In this document: positions 6,840 to 15,825 of the stretch, piece after piece | Layout of the letters: every line of letters begins with the position of its first letter | How positions within the stretch are numbered: position 1 is the first letter of the stretch | Source of the DNA: Chitinophagaceae bacterium UBA1953 | Lineage (GTDB): Bacteria; Bacteroidota; Bacteroidia; Chitinophagales; Chitinophagaceae | Assembly (NCBI GenBank): GCA_002336115.1 | Contig: DDEN01000004.1 | Coordinates: 57,931 to 121,930 of the forward strand | Length of the DNA: 64,000 bases | Direction: 5' to 3' | The notes under the pieces: generated by a model | The model's input: the letters and a program-made list of their open reading frames with translations, nothing else | Told to the model about the DNA's origin: nothing | The model's database searches: none | Translations under genes and position numbers: made by a program

Positions 6840-9800
6840 CTGCTTATCAGAAAAGTCCTTTCTATCATAATAATTCTGAGTTCATTTTTGCTGGCTCATG
6901 CACAGCAGGGGGGAGTGTTGTCGAACCTGCGTACAAAAAAGATCAGCACCAGAATAAATCCGGTTAAAATTGATACGGTAAGTATTGTGCCCAATTCTGT
7001 TTTTATAGCTGGTTTAACAAGTGCAGATTTCTTAGTTGATGAAATCAACGCTAAGCTGACATGGATAAAAAAGCCATTAGCCGATACACTCACAATTACT
7101 TACAGGGTTTTTCCTTATAAACTTAATGCTTCTGTTCAGCGACTGAATTTTGATGATGTAAAAAATAATTTTATTACTAAACCGGTTGAGATTGATTATG
7201 GCGGCACTGGCAAAGGAATATTTGATTTTGGGAATGTCAATTATAACGGGAGTTTCGGCCGAGGTATTTCTTTTGGAAATAATCAGGATGCTGTTGTAAA
7301 CGGATTGCTGAACCTGCAGATTAACGGACTTATTGCCGACAGTATGCAATTATCTGCTGCATTAACAGATAATAATATTCCCATTCAGGCAGAAGGGAAT
7401 ACTCAGCAACTGAATGAATTTGACCGGGTATGGATTCAGTTAAAGAAAAAAGGATGGCAGCTTAACTTGGGAGATATTGATATACGTAAGAATGATGCCT
7501 ATTTCCTTAGTTTTTATAAACGTTTACAGGGTATTTCGTTTCAGAATGATGTGCAGGTATTCAAAAAAGGAAGGAACTCTACACTTGTTTCCGGGGCTAT
7601 TGCAAAAGGTAAATTCAGCCGTTACGTTTTTCAGGGGCTCGAAGGAAACCAGGGCCCATACCGTTTGCAGGGGCCAAACGGCGAGCTGTTTTTTATTGTT
7701 CTCGCAGGAACAGAGCGGGTATTTATTGATGGAGAGTTGATGCAGCGTGGAGAAGATCAGGATTATGTTATCAACTATAATACTGCTGAAGTAACATTTA
7801 CTCCCAAGCGAATGATTACGAAAGACCGGCGAATACAGGTTGAGTTTGAATATGCCGACAGAAATTATCTCAATTCTCAGTTAATTGCCGGAAACGAATT
7901 AAAAGTAAATGAACAACTGACTGTAAGAGTAAATGCTTTTTCAAATGCCGATTCTAAAAACACATCAATCAACCAGGTGTTGAATAAAGATCAGAAACAG
8001 TTTCTGTTTGATGCGGGCGATAAAGCCGATTCGCTTTTATATCCTTCAATTGCAAAAGATACTTTTGATGTAAACAAGATTGTTTACCGCCTGACAGACA
8101 CGGTTGTAAACAGTATTATATATAATTCAGTGCTGGTGTACACAATTATTAATCAGCCGGATGTATATGGGGCATCATTTACCGATATGGGTACGGGTAA
8201 TGGAGATTATGTTCTTGAAACTGCTGGGGCGAATGGAAAAGTATATAAATGGGTTGCACCTGTAAACGGAGTTAAGCAAGGCCGCTATGTGCCTGCAATT
8301 TATCTTGTTGCCCCCCGTAAGCAACAAATGCTTACGGTAGGTGCAGATTACAGGTTTAACAAAAATCTGTTAATGAAATCGGAGCTGGCAATGAGTCGTT
8401 ATGACATCAATACATTTTCAACAAAAGATAAAAATAATGATGATGGCTTTGCAGGCCGTATGCTGTTTGAATATGCAGATAAATTTAAAGGAGATGTAAA
8501 AAGAGCCATTCAATACAAACTGACCGGCGAATATGAATATGTACAGCAGAGTTTTAAGCCTCTTGAAAGGTTAAGAGCGGTGGAGTTTACAAGAGAGTGG
8601 GGGCTGCCGGTTTATTTAAGTCAGGAAAAAGAACAAATTATCAATGGCTCAGTTGAGTTTGCCAAAGGGCGTGAACAACAGTTAAGTTATGCAATTACAA
8701 ATTACAAAAGAGGAGAATTATTTACAGGGTTAAGACATGCTATCCAGCATTCACTAAGCAAGTCGGGGTGGACATGGATTGGCAGTATGAATTATTCTGC
8801 TACTGACAGTGGAACTTCAAAAGGGTATTTTGCCCGCCCATCGCTTGATTTAAGAAAGCGTTTTGACAAATTATGGCAGGTAGAAATAGGTGGTAAATAT
8901 TACCTTGAACACAGTCAAAGAAAGAATATCAATACCGATTCTTTATCATTACTGTCGTTTATGTGGGACACATGGACAGCTTTCCTTCATTCAAAAGAAG
9001 CTCCAAATAAGTGGGGCATTAATTTTTACACAAGAAGAGATAAACTGCCTTTTGGTAAGCAACTTGAACAAGTTGACCGCAGCTTCAACTATAATGCTTA
9101 TGTTGAATTAATGAGTAATGAGCATCACCAGTTCAGATTAAATGCAACATTGCGGGAACTGAAAGTTTATAATTCTCAACTCACAACTGAAAAACCTGAA
9201 AATACACTTCTTGGCCGGGCTGAATATTTTATTAATGAGTGGAAAGGAATGATTAACGGAAATGTGTTGTATGAAGCCGGAAGCGGGCAGGAACAGCGCC
9301 GGGATTATTCTTTTCTTGAAGTGCCTGCAGGACAGGGACAATATACCTGGAACGATTATAACAACGACGGTATTCCTCAACTGAACGAATTTGAAATAGC
9401 TATTTACAAGGATCAGGCAAAATATATCCGCATTTATACACCAACACTTGATTTTATAAAAGCAAATTATAACCAGTTCAACTATAATCTGAACATTAAC
9501 CCAAGGGCTGTGATTGATGTTGCAAAATCAAGAGGTTTAAAAAAGTTTGTTGCAAAAATATCAGCTCAATCATCCATGCAGATTTATAAAAAAGAAATTT
9601 CCGATAAAAACATTACCTGGAATCCTTTTTCAAAACCGGAAGCTGATACCAGCCTCATTTCACTTACATCCGTTTTAGCAAACTCTTTATTTTTCAACCG
9701 TACAAGTCCTGTATGGGGTATTGACATAACACATCTTCAGAATGTAGGGCGTTCCATTCTTACTTATGGTTTGGAAACAAAAACGCTCAGCGATTTATCA

Positions 9801-10307
9801 ACCCGGTTGCGGTGGAACTTTGGCAAACACTTCGCTTCCTATATAACTGTAAAAAAAATTACCAATAAACTTGAAACACCAAAATTTGATAACAGGAATT
9901 ATAATCTTGCTCAATGGGTGGCAGAACCATCAGTAAGTTTTATCAACGGAACAAAATACCGTATTTCATTAAATTATAAATTCGAGCAAAAAACCAATCT
10001 GGAAGCATCAAAGGAAAAAGCAACTGTACATTCGTTGATCAGCGAAATAAAGTACAGTGTATTATCAAGCAGTTCTATCAATGGTAAATTTCAGTTCAGC
10101 AATATCAGTTTCAAAGGTGCAACAAATACAACTGTTGCGTTTATTATGTTAGATGCGTTGGTGCCGGGAAAGAATTTTTTATGGAACCTTGATTTTACCC
10201 GTCGGTTGTCCAATAATATGGAAATTAATTTTCAGTATGAAGGAAGAAAGCCCGGTCAGACAAAGGTTGTTCATACCGGAACTGTTAATGTACGAGCACT
10301 TTTCTAA
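6840..10307 (+). CDS. Very large outer-membrane beta-barrel-like protein, unknown function
   Basis: About 1155 residues, exported. The reading frame contains a good signal peptide (LLIRKVLSIIIILSSFLLAHAQ), but only non-AUG codons can start it: CTG at 6840 is used here, ATC/ATT are alternatives, and TTG at 6888 would cut the signal peptide in half. The N-terminal half contains a repeated beta-rich segment including GPYRLQGPNGELFF, a predicted extracellular or periplasmic domain (ERVFIDGELMQRGEDQDYVINY; AEVTFTPKRMI) and an EYADRNYLNSQL motif. The C-terminal half consists of alternating aromatic strands typical of a beta-barrel and ends in ...VNVRALF with terminal Phe. Families like this occur in Bacteroidota as hypothetical surface proteins. 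It is monocistronic between two terminators. Function not assigned. Confidence 0.75.
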   Translation: MLIRKVLSIIIILSSFLLAHAQQGGVLSNLRTKKISTRINPVKIDTVSIVPNSVFIAGLTSADFLVDEINAKLTWIKKPLADTLTITYRVFPYKLNASVQRLNFDDVKNNFITKPVEIDYGGTGKGIFDFGNVNYNGSFGRGISFGNNQDAVVNGLLNLQINGLIADSMQLSAALTDNNIPIQAEGNTQQLNEFDRVWIQLKKKGWQLNLGDIDIRKNDAYFLSFYKRLQGISFQNDVQVFKKGRNSTLVSGAIAKGKFSRYVFQGLEGNQGPYRLQGPNGELFFIVLAGTERVFIDGELMQRGEDQDYVINYNTAEVTFTPKRMITKDRRIQVEFEYADRNYLNSQLIAGNELKVNEQLTVRVNAFSNADSKNTSINQVLNKDQKQFLFDAGDKADSLLYPSIAKDTFDVNKIVYRLTDTVVNSIIYNSVLVYTIINQPDVYGASFTDMGTGNGDYVLETAGANGKVYKWVAPVNGVKQGRYVPAIYLVAPRKQQMLTVGADYRFNKNLLMKSELAMSRYDINTFSTKDKNNDDGFAGRMLFEYADKFKGDVKRAIQYKLTGEYEYVQQSFKPLERLRAVEFTREWGLPVYLSQEKEQIINGSVEFAKGREQQLSYAITNYKRGELFTGLRHAIQHSLSKSGWTWIGSMNYSATDSGTSKGYFARPSLDLRKRFDKLWQVEIGGKYYLEHSQRKNINTDSLSLLSFMWDTWTAFLHSKEAPNKWGINFYTRRDKLPFGKQLEQVDRSFNYNAYVELMSNEHHQFRLNATLRELKVYNSQLTTEKPENTLLGRAEYFINEWKGMINGNVLYEAGSGQEQRRDYSFLEVPAGQGQYTWNDYNNDGIPQLNEFEIAIYKDQAKYIRIYTPTLDFIKANYNQFNYNLNINPRAVIDVAKSRGLKKFVAKISAQSSMQIYKKEISDKNITWNPFSKPEADTSLISLTSVLANSLFFNRTSPVWGIDITHLQNVGRSILTYGLETKTLSDLSTRLRWNFGKHFASYITVKKITNKLETPKFDNRNYNLAQWVAEPSVSFINGTKYRISLNYKFEQKTNLEASKEKATVHSLISEIKYSVLSSSSINGKFQFSNISFKGATNTTVAFIMLDALVPGKNFLWNLDFTRRLSNNMEINFQYEGRKPGQTKVVHTGTVNVRALF

Positions 10308-10310
10308 AAT

Positions 10311-10349
10311 AAAAAAGCGGCAGTATTATTCTACCGCCGCTTTTTTTTT
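10311..10349. terminator. Bidirectional terminator between convergent genes
   Basis: AAAAAAGCGGC / GCCGCTTTTTT stem with A-tract and T-tract on both sides, serving the plus-strand outer-membrane protein gene and the minus-strand coiled-coil gene. Confidence 0.85.
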
Positions 10350-10366
10350 ATGATTTCTATTAAAAA

Positions 10367-11353
10367 TTAGCTGAATAACCCACCTTTACGCAAAGTTTTT
10401 GAACCTTCGCCAATCTTGAACCCATTGTTATAGATTTCAACTTTGTATGTTCCTTCAACAAATTTTGTTCCTGGCTTCCATTCAATTGAAACGGGAGCTG
10501 ATTTGCCGGCAGAAAAACTTACACTTGCTTTTTTGGTGAAAACTCTTTCACCTTCATCCCTTGTTGTAAAACGTCCACTACCCAGTGCTTCGTTGCTGAT
10601 AACTTGTCCTGAAGGATCAGTAATTACTACAAAAACATCTTTTGTAGCATCTTCACCAACACGGTTGTAAACATTGAATGTTAAACGGATTTTATCAACA
10701 CGTTTTGCAACATCCTTTTCCTTTTCCTTACCATTACGTCTTTCATCAATTGTTACAATATTAATATTTGTTGCATTAAGAGTAGAAGCAACATCTAATT
10801 TTTCTTCAACTACTTTCTTTTCAGCAGTGGTCTGATCGTATTGTGTTTGTAATGCCTGTTTTTGTGTGGTTAACTCTTCTTTTTCGGTTTTCAACTGGAG
10901 GTTTTCACCTTTCAGTACTTCAATTTCCTGAACATAACCGGAAATTTTTGAATTCAGCTCATTAATCAGGCGTTTTGCTTCTGCAAGATCGGCAGCAGTT
11001 TTATTTTGCTTGGTTAGGAGTGACTGAATGCGGTTTTTAAGATTGGCAACCTCTGAATTTTTTGTTTTTACAAGGCTGTCCATACTTGCATTCATTGTTG
11101 TCAGTTCATCCAGTCGTTGTAGTGCTGAGTTGTATTCTGTTTGAAGTGCGTTTTTTGAGCTGTCGCTTGTAACAAGCTGGGATTGTAATTGAGTTGTGGT
11201 TTCTTTAGCTTTGGATTTATCCCATACCATATATCCCCATGTTCCTAATAATGCGGCAATGAGTAAACCATAAATCAACGCACGATTATCTTTTTTAGGT
11301 GCCTGTGGAGGAGTATCCTGCGGAGTTGCTGAAGGATAATTTGAATAAGCCAT
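10367..11353 (-). CDS. Membrane-anchored coiled-coil protein with C-terminal beta domain, unknown function
   Basis: 328 residues. Order: a short Pro/Gln-rich cytoplasmic tail (SATPQDTPPQAPKK), one transmembrane helix (about residues 28-45, ALIYGLLIAALLGTWGYMVW), a long coiled coil (about 50-185, heptads rich in Q, K, E, L) and a beta-sandwich-like C-terminal domain (about 205-328) with DKIRLTFNVYNR, VFVVITDPSGQVI and GTYKVEIYNNGFKIGEG. Homologues are often labelled 'SMC-like' only because of the coiled coil; there are no ATPase motifs. The topology suggests a periplasmic or surface-spacing role. It is divergently arranged 39 bases from the exonuclease gene. Function unknown. Confidence 0.7.
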   Translation of the reverse strand: MAYSNYPSATPQDTPPQAPKKDNRALIYGLLIAALLGTWGYMVWDKSKAKETTTQLQSQLVTSDSSKNALQTEYNSALQRLDELTTMNASMDSLVKTKNSEVANLKNRIQSLLTKQNKTAADLAEAKRLINELNSKISGYVQEIEVLKGENLQLKTEKEELTTQKQALQTQYDQTTAEKKVVEEKLDVASTLNATNINIVTIDERRNGKEKEKDVAKRVDKIRLTFNVYNRVGEDATKDVFVVITDPSGQVISNEALGSGRFTTRDEGERVFTKKASVSFSAGKSAPVSIEWKPGTKFVEGTYKVEIYNNGFKIGEGSKTLRKGGLFS

Positions 11354-11392
11354 AATCTTTGTTTTTTGAAGTTTAAATTTTATTTTTAGTCA

Positions 11393-12133
11393 ATGGCTAA
11401 CCAGCAATTATACAAACCGGAAAATTTATTGGTACTCGATATAGAAACAGTACCACAATATCAGTCGTTTGATGAACTACCGGAACCATGGAAAGATCTC
11501 TGGACAGACAAAATTTCCAAAACCATGCCAGAAAATTATTTGCCTGCCGAAATGTATGAACAAAGGGCGGGAATTCAAGCAGAGTTTGGGAAAATAATTT
11601 GCATAAGCACCGGTTTTTTTTATTACGATAAGGCAGCAAGACTGTGTTTCAGAGTAAAATCTTATGCCGGTGATGATGAACGCAAACTGCTTTCTGAATT
11701 TTCGTCAACAATCGAAAATTTCTGCAAATCTGTTCCTGATTTTAATTTTGCCGGGCATAATATTAAAGAATTTGACATTCCATACATCAGCCGCCGAATG
11801 ATGATTAACCAGTTGCCATTGCCTTCATTTCTCCAGTTCAGCGGCCGTAAGCCCTGGGAAACAAATCTGATTGATACGTTACAGCTCTGGAAATTCGGCG
11901 ATTATAAAAATTATACTTCACTTAAATTGCTGGCTCAATGTTTAAATGTGCCTTCTCCTAAAGATATTATTGACGGAAGTAAAGTGAAAGAGGTGTATTA
12001 CAAAGAAAAAAAACTGCAAGTTATTGTTGATTATTGTTGTAAAGATGTGATAACGGTTGCACAAATTTTTCTTCGCTTTCAAAATTTACCTTTGCTGCCG
12101 CAAGAGAATATTTTTATAGTTGACAAGGCTTAG
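11393..12133 (+). CDS. Predicted 3'-5' exonuclease, PolB-like DEDD family
   Basis: 246 residues belonging to the stand-alone 'predicted 3'-5' exonuclease related to the PolB exonuclease domain' family. DEDD metal-binding signatures are in the expected order: LDIET (Asp16, Glu18), GHNIKEFDIPYISRR (about residue 123, Exo II), NLIDTLQLW, and YCCKDVITVAQI (Exo III with the last Asp). It probably trims DNA 3' ends in repair or replication, with two divalent metals, but the physiological substrate is unknown. It lies 18 bases before holA in the same direction, so it may share an operon with a replication gene. Confidence 0.85.
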   Translation: MANQQLYKPENLLVLDIETVPQYQSFDELPEPWKDLWTDKISKTMPENYLPAEMYEQRAGIQAEFGKIICISTGFFYYDKAARLCFRVKSYAGDDERKLLSEFSSTIENFCKSVPDFNFAGHNIKEFDIPYISRRMMINQLPLPSFLQFSGRKPWETNLIDTLQLWKFGDYKNYTSLKLLAQCLNVPSPKDIIDGSKVKEVYYKEKKLQVIVDYCCKDVITVAQIFLRFQNLPLLPQENIFIVDKA

Positions 12134-12151
12134 TTTATTTTTATCGGGAAT

Positions 12152-13147
12152 ATGAGCGCTGAAAAAATTTTAAACGACTGGGAAAAGAAGAGTTTCAAAG
12201 CGGTTTACTGGTTTGAAGGTGAGGAAGAATTTTATATTGATCAGTTGGTTTCCGCTGCCGAACAAAAAATTCTCAGCGAAGCTGAAGCTTCCTTTAATCT
12301 TTCAGTTTTTTATGGAAAAGATTCAAACTGGGCCGATGTTATTAATGCCTGCATGCGTTATCCTATGTTTGGTGATAAGCAGGTTGTAATACTGAAAGAA
12401 GCCCAGCAAATGAAAGAACTTGATAAACTGGAGGCTTATATTGAAAAACCGTTAACATCAACTATTTTTATTGTAGCACACAAAGAAAAAAAAGTAGATG
12501 GCCGCAGTAAATTAGCTAAACTTCTTAAAGACAGGGCTGTAGTGCTGAGTACAAAAAAAATGTACGATAATGAATTGCCTTCCTGGACACAAAACTATAT
12601 TGAAAGCAAAGGCTACCAACCAACTCAGAAGGCTGTACAATTGCTGGTTGAACATATAGGAAATGATTTAAGTCGTATTTCAAATGAAATTGAGAAGGTA
12701 ATATTAAATCTGGGCAGTCGTACAAATATTACAGAAGATGATATTGAAAACTTTGTTGGTATAAGCAAAGAATACAATGTGTTTGAACTGCAGAATGCAG
12801 TTGGTAAAAAAAATCTGTCAAAAGCATTGCAGATTGTTCAGTACTTTGAAGGCAATCCAAAAGCTGCACCAATTCAGCTTGTATTGCCATCGCTTTACAG
12901 TTATTTTTCAAAAGTGTTTATGCTGTTCGGGGCACAGGGCGATGATAAAACAGTTGCTTCGCAAACAGGCATTAACGCATGGTTCATGAAGGATTATAAA
13001 GCAACTGCTTCAATTTATGGTTACGAGGGTGTGCAGGCTGCTTTGCTGCTCATGCATCATTACAATTTGCGTAGTGTTGGAGTAAATGATGCAGGAACAG
13101 AAGACGCATCGCTGCTGAAAGAAATGATTTTTAAGATGATGAATTAA
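12152..13147 (+). CDS. holA: DNA polymerase III subunit delta
   Basis: Delta opens the beta sliding clamp within the clamp-loader complex. 331 residues, normal length. The N-terminus carries the family pattern YWFEGEEEFYIDQLV, then FGDKQVVILKEAQQM, STIFIVAHKEKKVDGRSKLAKLLK and the helical segment QLLVEHIGNDLSRISNEIEKV; the C-terminal collar domain has EYNVFELQNAVGKKNLSKALQIV. Walker A is absent, as expected for delta. It lies in a run of plus-strand genes with the exonuclease before and glmM 36 bases after. Confidence 0.93.
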   Translation: MSAEKILNDWEKKSFKAVYWFEGEEEFYIDQLVSAAEQKILSEAEASFNLSVFYGKDSNWADVINACMRYPMFGDKQVVILKEAQQMKELDKLEAYIEKPLTSTIFIVAHKEKKVDGRSKLAKLLKDRAVVLSTKKMYDNELPSWTQNYIESKGYQPTQKAVQLLVEHIGNDLSRISNEIEKVILNLGSRTNITEDDIENFVGISKEYNVFELQNAVGKKNLSKALQIVQYFEGNPKAAPIQLVLPSLYSYFSKVFMLFGAQGDDKTVASQTGINAWFMKDYKATASIYGYEGVQAALLLMHHYNLRSVGVNDAGTEDASLLKEMIFKMMN

Positions 13148-13183
13148 CAATAAACTTAAAACTATTAACAACAAACTTTTTTT

Positions 13184-14554
13184 ATGTCTTTAATGAAATC
13201 CATTTCCGGTATTCGTGGAACAATTGGTGGAGTACCCGGCGATAATCTTACTCCTTTGGATGTTGTAAAATTTACTGCCGCATACGGTACAATTTTAGGT
13301 AAAGGGAAAAAAGTGGTTGTGGGCAGAGATGGCCGTATGAGTGGTGAAATGGTTCGCAGCCTGGTTGTAAATACATTAATTGGTTTGGGTATTGATGTGA
13401 TTGACCTTGGCTTAAGCACTACACCAACAGTTGAAATGGCTGTAAAGTTTGAAGGGGCTGATGGTGGAATTATTTTAACAGCATCTCATAATCCCAAACA
13501 ATGGAACGCATTAAAACTACTGAATGAAAAAGGAGAGTTCATTAGTGCAGAGCTTGGTCTGCAAATGCTAACAATTGCAGAAAAAGAAGCTTTTGATTTT
13601 GCACCAGTTGATGAACTTGGTAAATACGATAGTGATGATACATTACTTCAGACACATATTGATGCTATTCTTGTGCATCCATTGGTAAACAAGGAACTGA
13701 TTGGTAAAAAGAACTTTAAAATAGTGGTTGATGCGATTAACAGTTCGGGTGCTGTTGCTGTTCCTGCATTATTAAATTCTTTAGGAGTAAGAGATGTTAC
13801 CGTGCTTAATGCTGAAATGCACGGCAACTTTTCACATAATCCCGAACCTCTTCCTGAAAACCTTGTTGATTTATGTTCAGCAGTGGTTAATCAAAAAGCC
13901 GACCTTGGAATAGCCGTTGATCCTGATGTTGACCGTTTGTGTTTTGTAAGTGAAGATGGCACTTTGTTTGGCGAAGAATATACACTGGTTGCTGTAGCAG
14001 ATTATATACTGTCAACTAAAAAAGGGAATACTGTTTCCAATCTTTCCTCAACAAGAGCATTGAGAGATATTACAGAAAAACATGGAGGAGAATATTTTGC
14101 CAGCGCTGTAGGAGAGGTGAATGTAGTAAAGAAAATGAAAGAAGTACATGCTGTGATTGGCGGCGAAGGTAATGGCGGTGTTATTGACCCTGAATTGCAT
14201 TATGGAAGAGATGCGTTAATTGGCATTGCGTTGTTTCTTACACATCTTGCACAAACAGGTAAAACAACAAGTGAATTACGTAAATCCTATCCTGACTACT
14301 TCATGAGTAAGAACAAAATTGATCTGCCAAAGGGAACGGATGTGAAAGCAATTCTTGCAAAGGTGAAAGATGAATACACACTGCAGCCGGTAAATACAGA
14401 AGATGGCGTGAAGATTGAATTTGAAAAAAGCTGGGTTCACCTGCGTGCAAGCAATACAGAACCTATCATCCGCATTTATTCAGAAGCTTCGACAACAGAA
14501 AAAGCTGCAGAACTTGCATTACAGGTAATAGAAAGAATAAAAGCTGTGATGTAG
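13184..14554 (+). CDS. glmM: Phosphoglucosamine mutase
   Basis: Interconverts glucosamine-6-phosphate and glucosamine-1-phosphate on the way to UDP-GlcNAc for peptidoglycan and lipid A. 456 residues with all four alpha-D-phosphohexomutase domains: phosphoserine loop TASHNP (Ser101), metal loop DPDVDR (about residue 245), sugar-binding GEGNGG and the C-terminal phosphate-binding RASNTEPIIR. E. coli GlmM is 445 residues. A phosphomannomutase/phosphoglucomutase activity cannot be excluded from motifs alone, but the short GIRGTIGG N-terminus and the context favour GlmM. It lies 36 bases after holA. Confidence 0.85.
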   Translation: MSLMKSISGIRGTIGGVPGDNLTPLDVVKFTAAYGTILGKGKKVVVGRDGRMSGEMVRSLVVNTLIGLGIDVIDLGLSTTPTVEMAVKFEGADGGIILTASHNPKQWNALKLLNEKGEFISAELGLQMLTIAEKEAFDFAPVDELGKYDSDDTLLQTHIDAILVHPLVNKELIGKKNFKIVVDAINSSGAVAVPALLNSLGVRDVTVLNAEMHGNFSHNPEPLPENLVDLCSAVVNQKADLGIAVDPDVDRLCFVSEDGTLFGEEYTLVAVADYILSTKKGNTVSNLSSTRALRDITEKHGGEYFASAVGEVNVVKKMKEVHAVIGGEGNGGVIDPELHYGRDALIGIALFLTHLAQTGKTTSELRKSYPDYFMSKNKIDLPKGTDVKAILAKVKDEYTLQPVNTEDGVKIEFEKSWVHLRASNTEPIIRIYSEASTTEKAAELALQVIERIKAVM

Positions 14555-14593
14555 CATTGACGAATTTCAGTTCTGCATTTAAACCGATCAGTT

Positions 14594-14601
14594 TACCTTT
14601 G
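14594..14601 (+). promoter_or_regulatory. -7 promoter element (TACCTTTG) for the cysteine desulfurase gene
   Basis: Exact TAnnTTTG match 20 bases before the ATG at 14622; the predicted start of transcription is about 14607. Confidence 0.55.
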
Positions 14602-14621
14602 CATTTTTGAAGCAATAACTG

Positions 14622-15752
14622 ATGACGAATCGTATATACTTTGATAATGCTGCAACTACTGCAATAGACCCGAAGGTTCTGGAGGCTATGATGCCTTATT
14701 TGCAAACAAATTTTGGTAATCCTTCTTCCATCTATTCTTATGGAAGAGAAACAAGACTGGCGGTTGAAAATGCCCGCAAATCAGTTGCAAAGATTCTCAA
14801 TGCACATCCCGCTGAGATTTTTTTCACCAGCGGGGGCACTGAAAGTTCAAATACAGCAATCATTTCTTCAGTACGTGATCTCGGGTGTAAACACATCATC
14901 ACATCGCCCATTGAACATCATGCCACACTTCACACCGTAGAGTACCTGGATAATCTTGATGAGGCAAAAGTGAGTTATGTAAATATTCTTCCCAATGGGC
15001 ATGTTGATATGGAACATCTGGAAGAACTGCTTGCTTCATCCGACGAAAAAACATTGGTTACGCTCATGCATGCCAACAATGAAATCGGTAATATTACCGA
15101 TATACATGCGGTAGGGAACCTTTGTAAAATGTATAATGCCATTTTTCATTCTGATACTGTGCAAACAGTGGGTCATCTTCCAATTGATCTCCGCAATACA
15201 CCGGTTCATTTCATCAGCGCATCAGCTCATAAGTTTCACGGGCCAAAAGGAGCAGGAGTGTTGTACATAAATGAAAATGTACGCATCAAACCCTATATAC
15301 ATGGCGGCGGACAGGAACGTAACATGCGGGCAGGAACAGAAAATATTTATGGTATAGTTGGTTTTGCAAAAGCACTGGAACTTGCCACTGAATCAATGGA
15401 ACAGGATAGTGCAGGAATCCGTTCAATCAAGTATTACCTGATTGAGCAATTAAAAAAACAGATTAAAGGTGTGAGTTTTAATGGCGATCCGATGGGTTTG
15501 AGTAACTACACTGTGTTAAATGTAAGTTTCCCAAAATCTGAAAAAACAGAAATGCTCTTGTTTAATCTTGATATGGAAGGTATTTGTGCGTCGGGCGGCA
15601 GTGCATGTACAAGCGGAGCACAACAGGGATCGCATGTTATAAGGGCAATCAATTCAAATCCAAATCAGATACCAGTCCGTTTTTCATTCTGCAAACACAA
15701 TACAAAAGAAGAAGTTGATATCCTCGTAGAAAAGCTGAAAGAAATGATATAA
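14622..15752 (+). CDS. Cysteine desulfurase (NifS/IscS family)
   Basis: PLP enzyme that converts cysteine to alanine and passes sulfur, as an enzyme-bound persulfide, to Fe-S cluster assembly or tRNA thiolation. 376 residues. Signatures: YFDNAATTAIDP, FTSGGTESSN, ITSPIEHHAT, the HSDTVQTVGH aspartate/glutamine region, PLP lysine in SAHKFHGPKG (Lys204), RAGTENI and the catalytic loop cysteine in GGSACTSG (Cys329). The SACTSG loop type suggests a NifS/IscS-like rather than SufS-like enzyme. No iscU or other Fe-S gene is adjacent, so it may serve another sulfur pathway. It has its own promoter. Confidence 0.92.
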   Translation: MTNRIYFDNAATTAIDPKVLEAMMPYLQTNFGNPSSIYSYGRETRLAVENARKSVAKILNAHPAEIFFTSGGTESSNTAIISSVRDLGCKHIITSPIEHHATLHTVEYLDNLDEAKVSYVNILPNGHVDMEHLEELLASSDEKTLVTLMHANNEIGNITDIHAVGNLCKMYNAIFHSDTVQTVGHLPIDLRNTPVHFISASAHKFHGPKGAGVLYINENVRIKPYIHGGGQERNMRAGTENIYGIVGFAKALELATESMEQDSAGIRSIKYYLIEQLKKQIKGVSFNGDPMGLSNYTVLNVSFPKSEKTEMLLFNLDMEGICASGGSACTSGAQQGSHVIRAINSNPNQIPVRFSFCKHNTKEEVDILVEKLKEMI

Positions 15753-15825
15753 ATCTCATATATTTCCCTGATCTTAATCATGTTTTGGACAGGTGTTAGT
15801 AATCAACTTCGATTAAAAATTTGTT

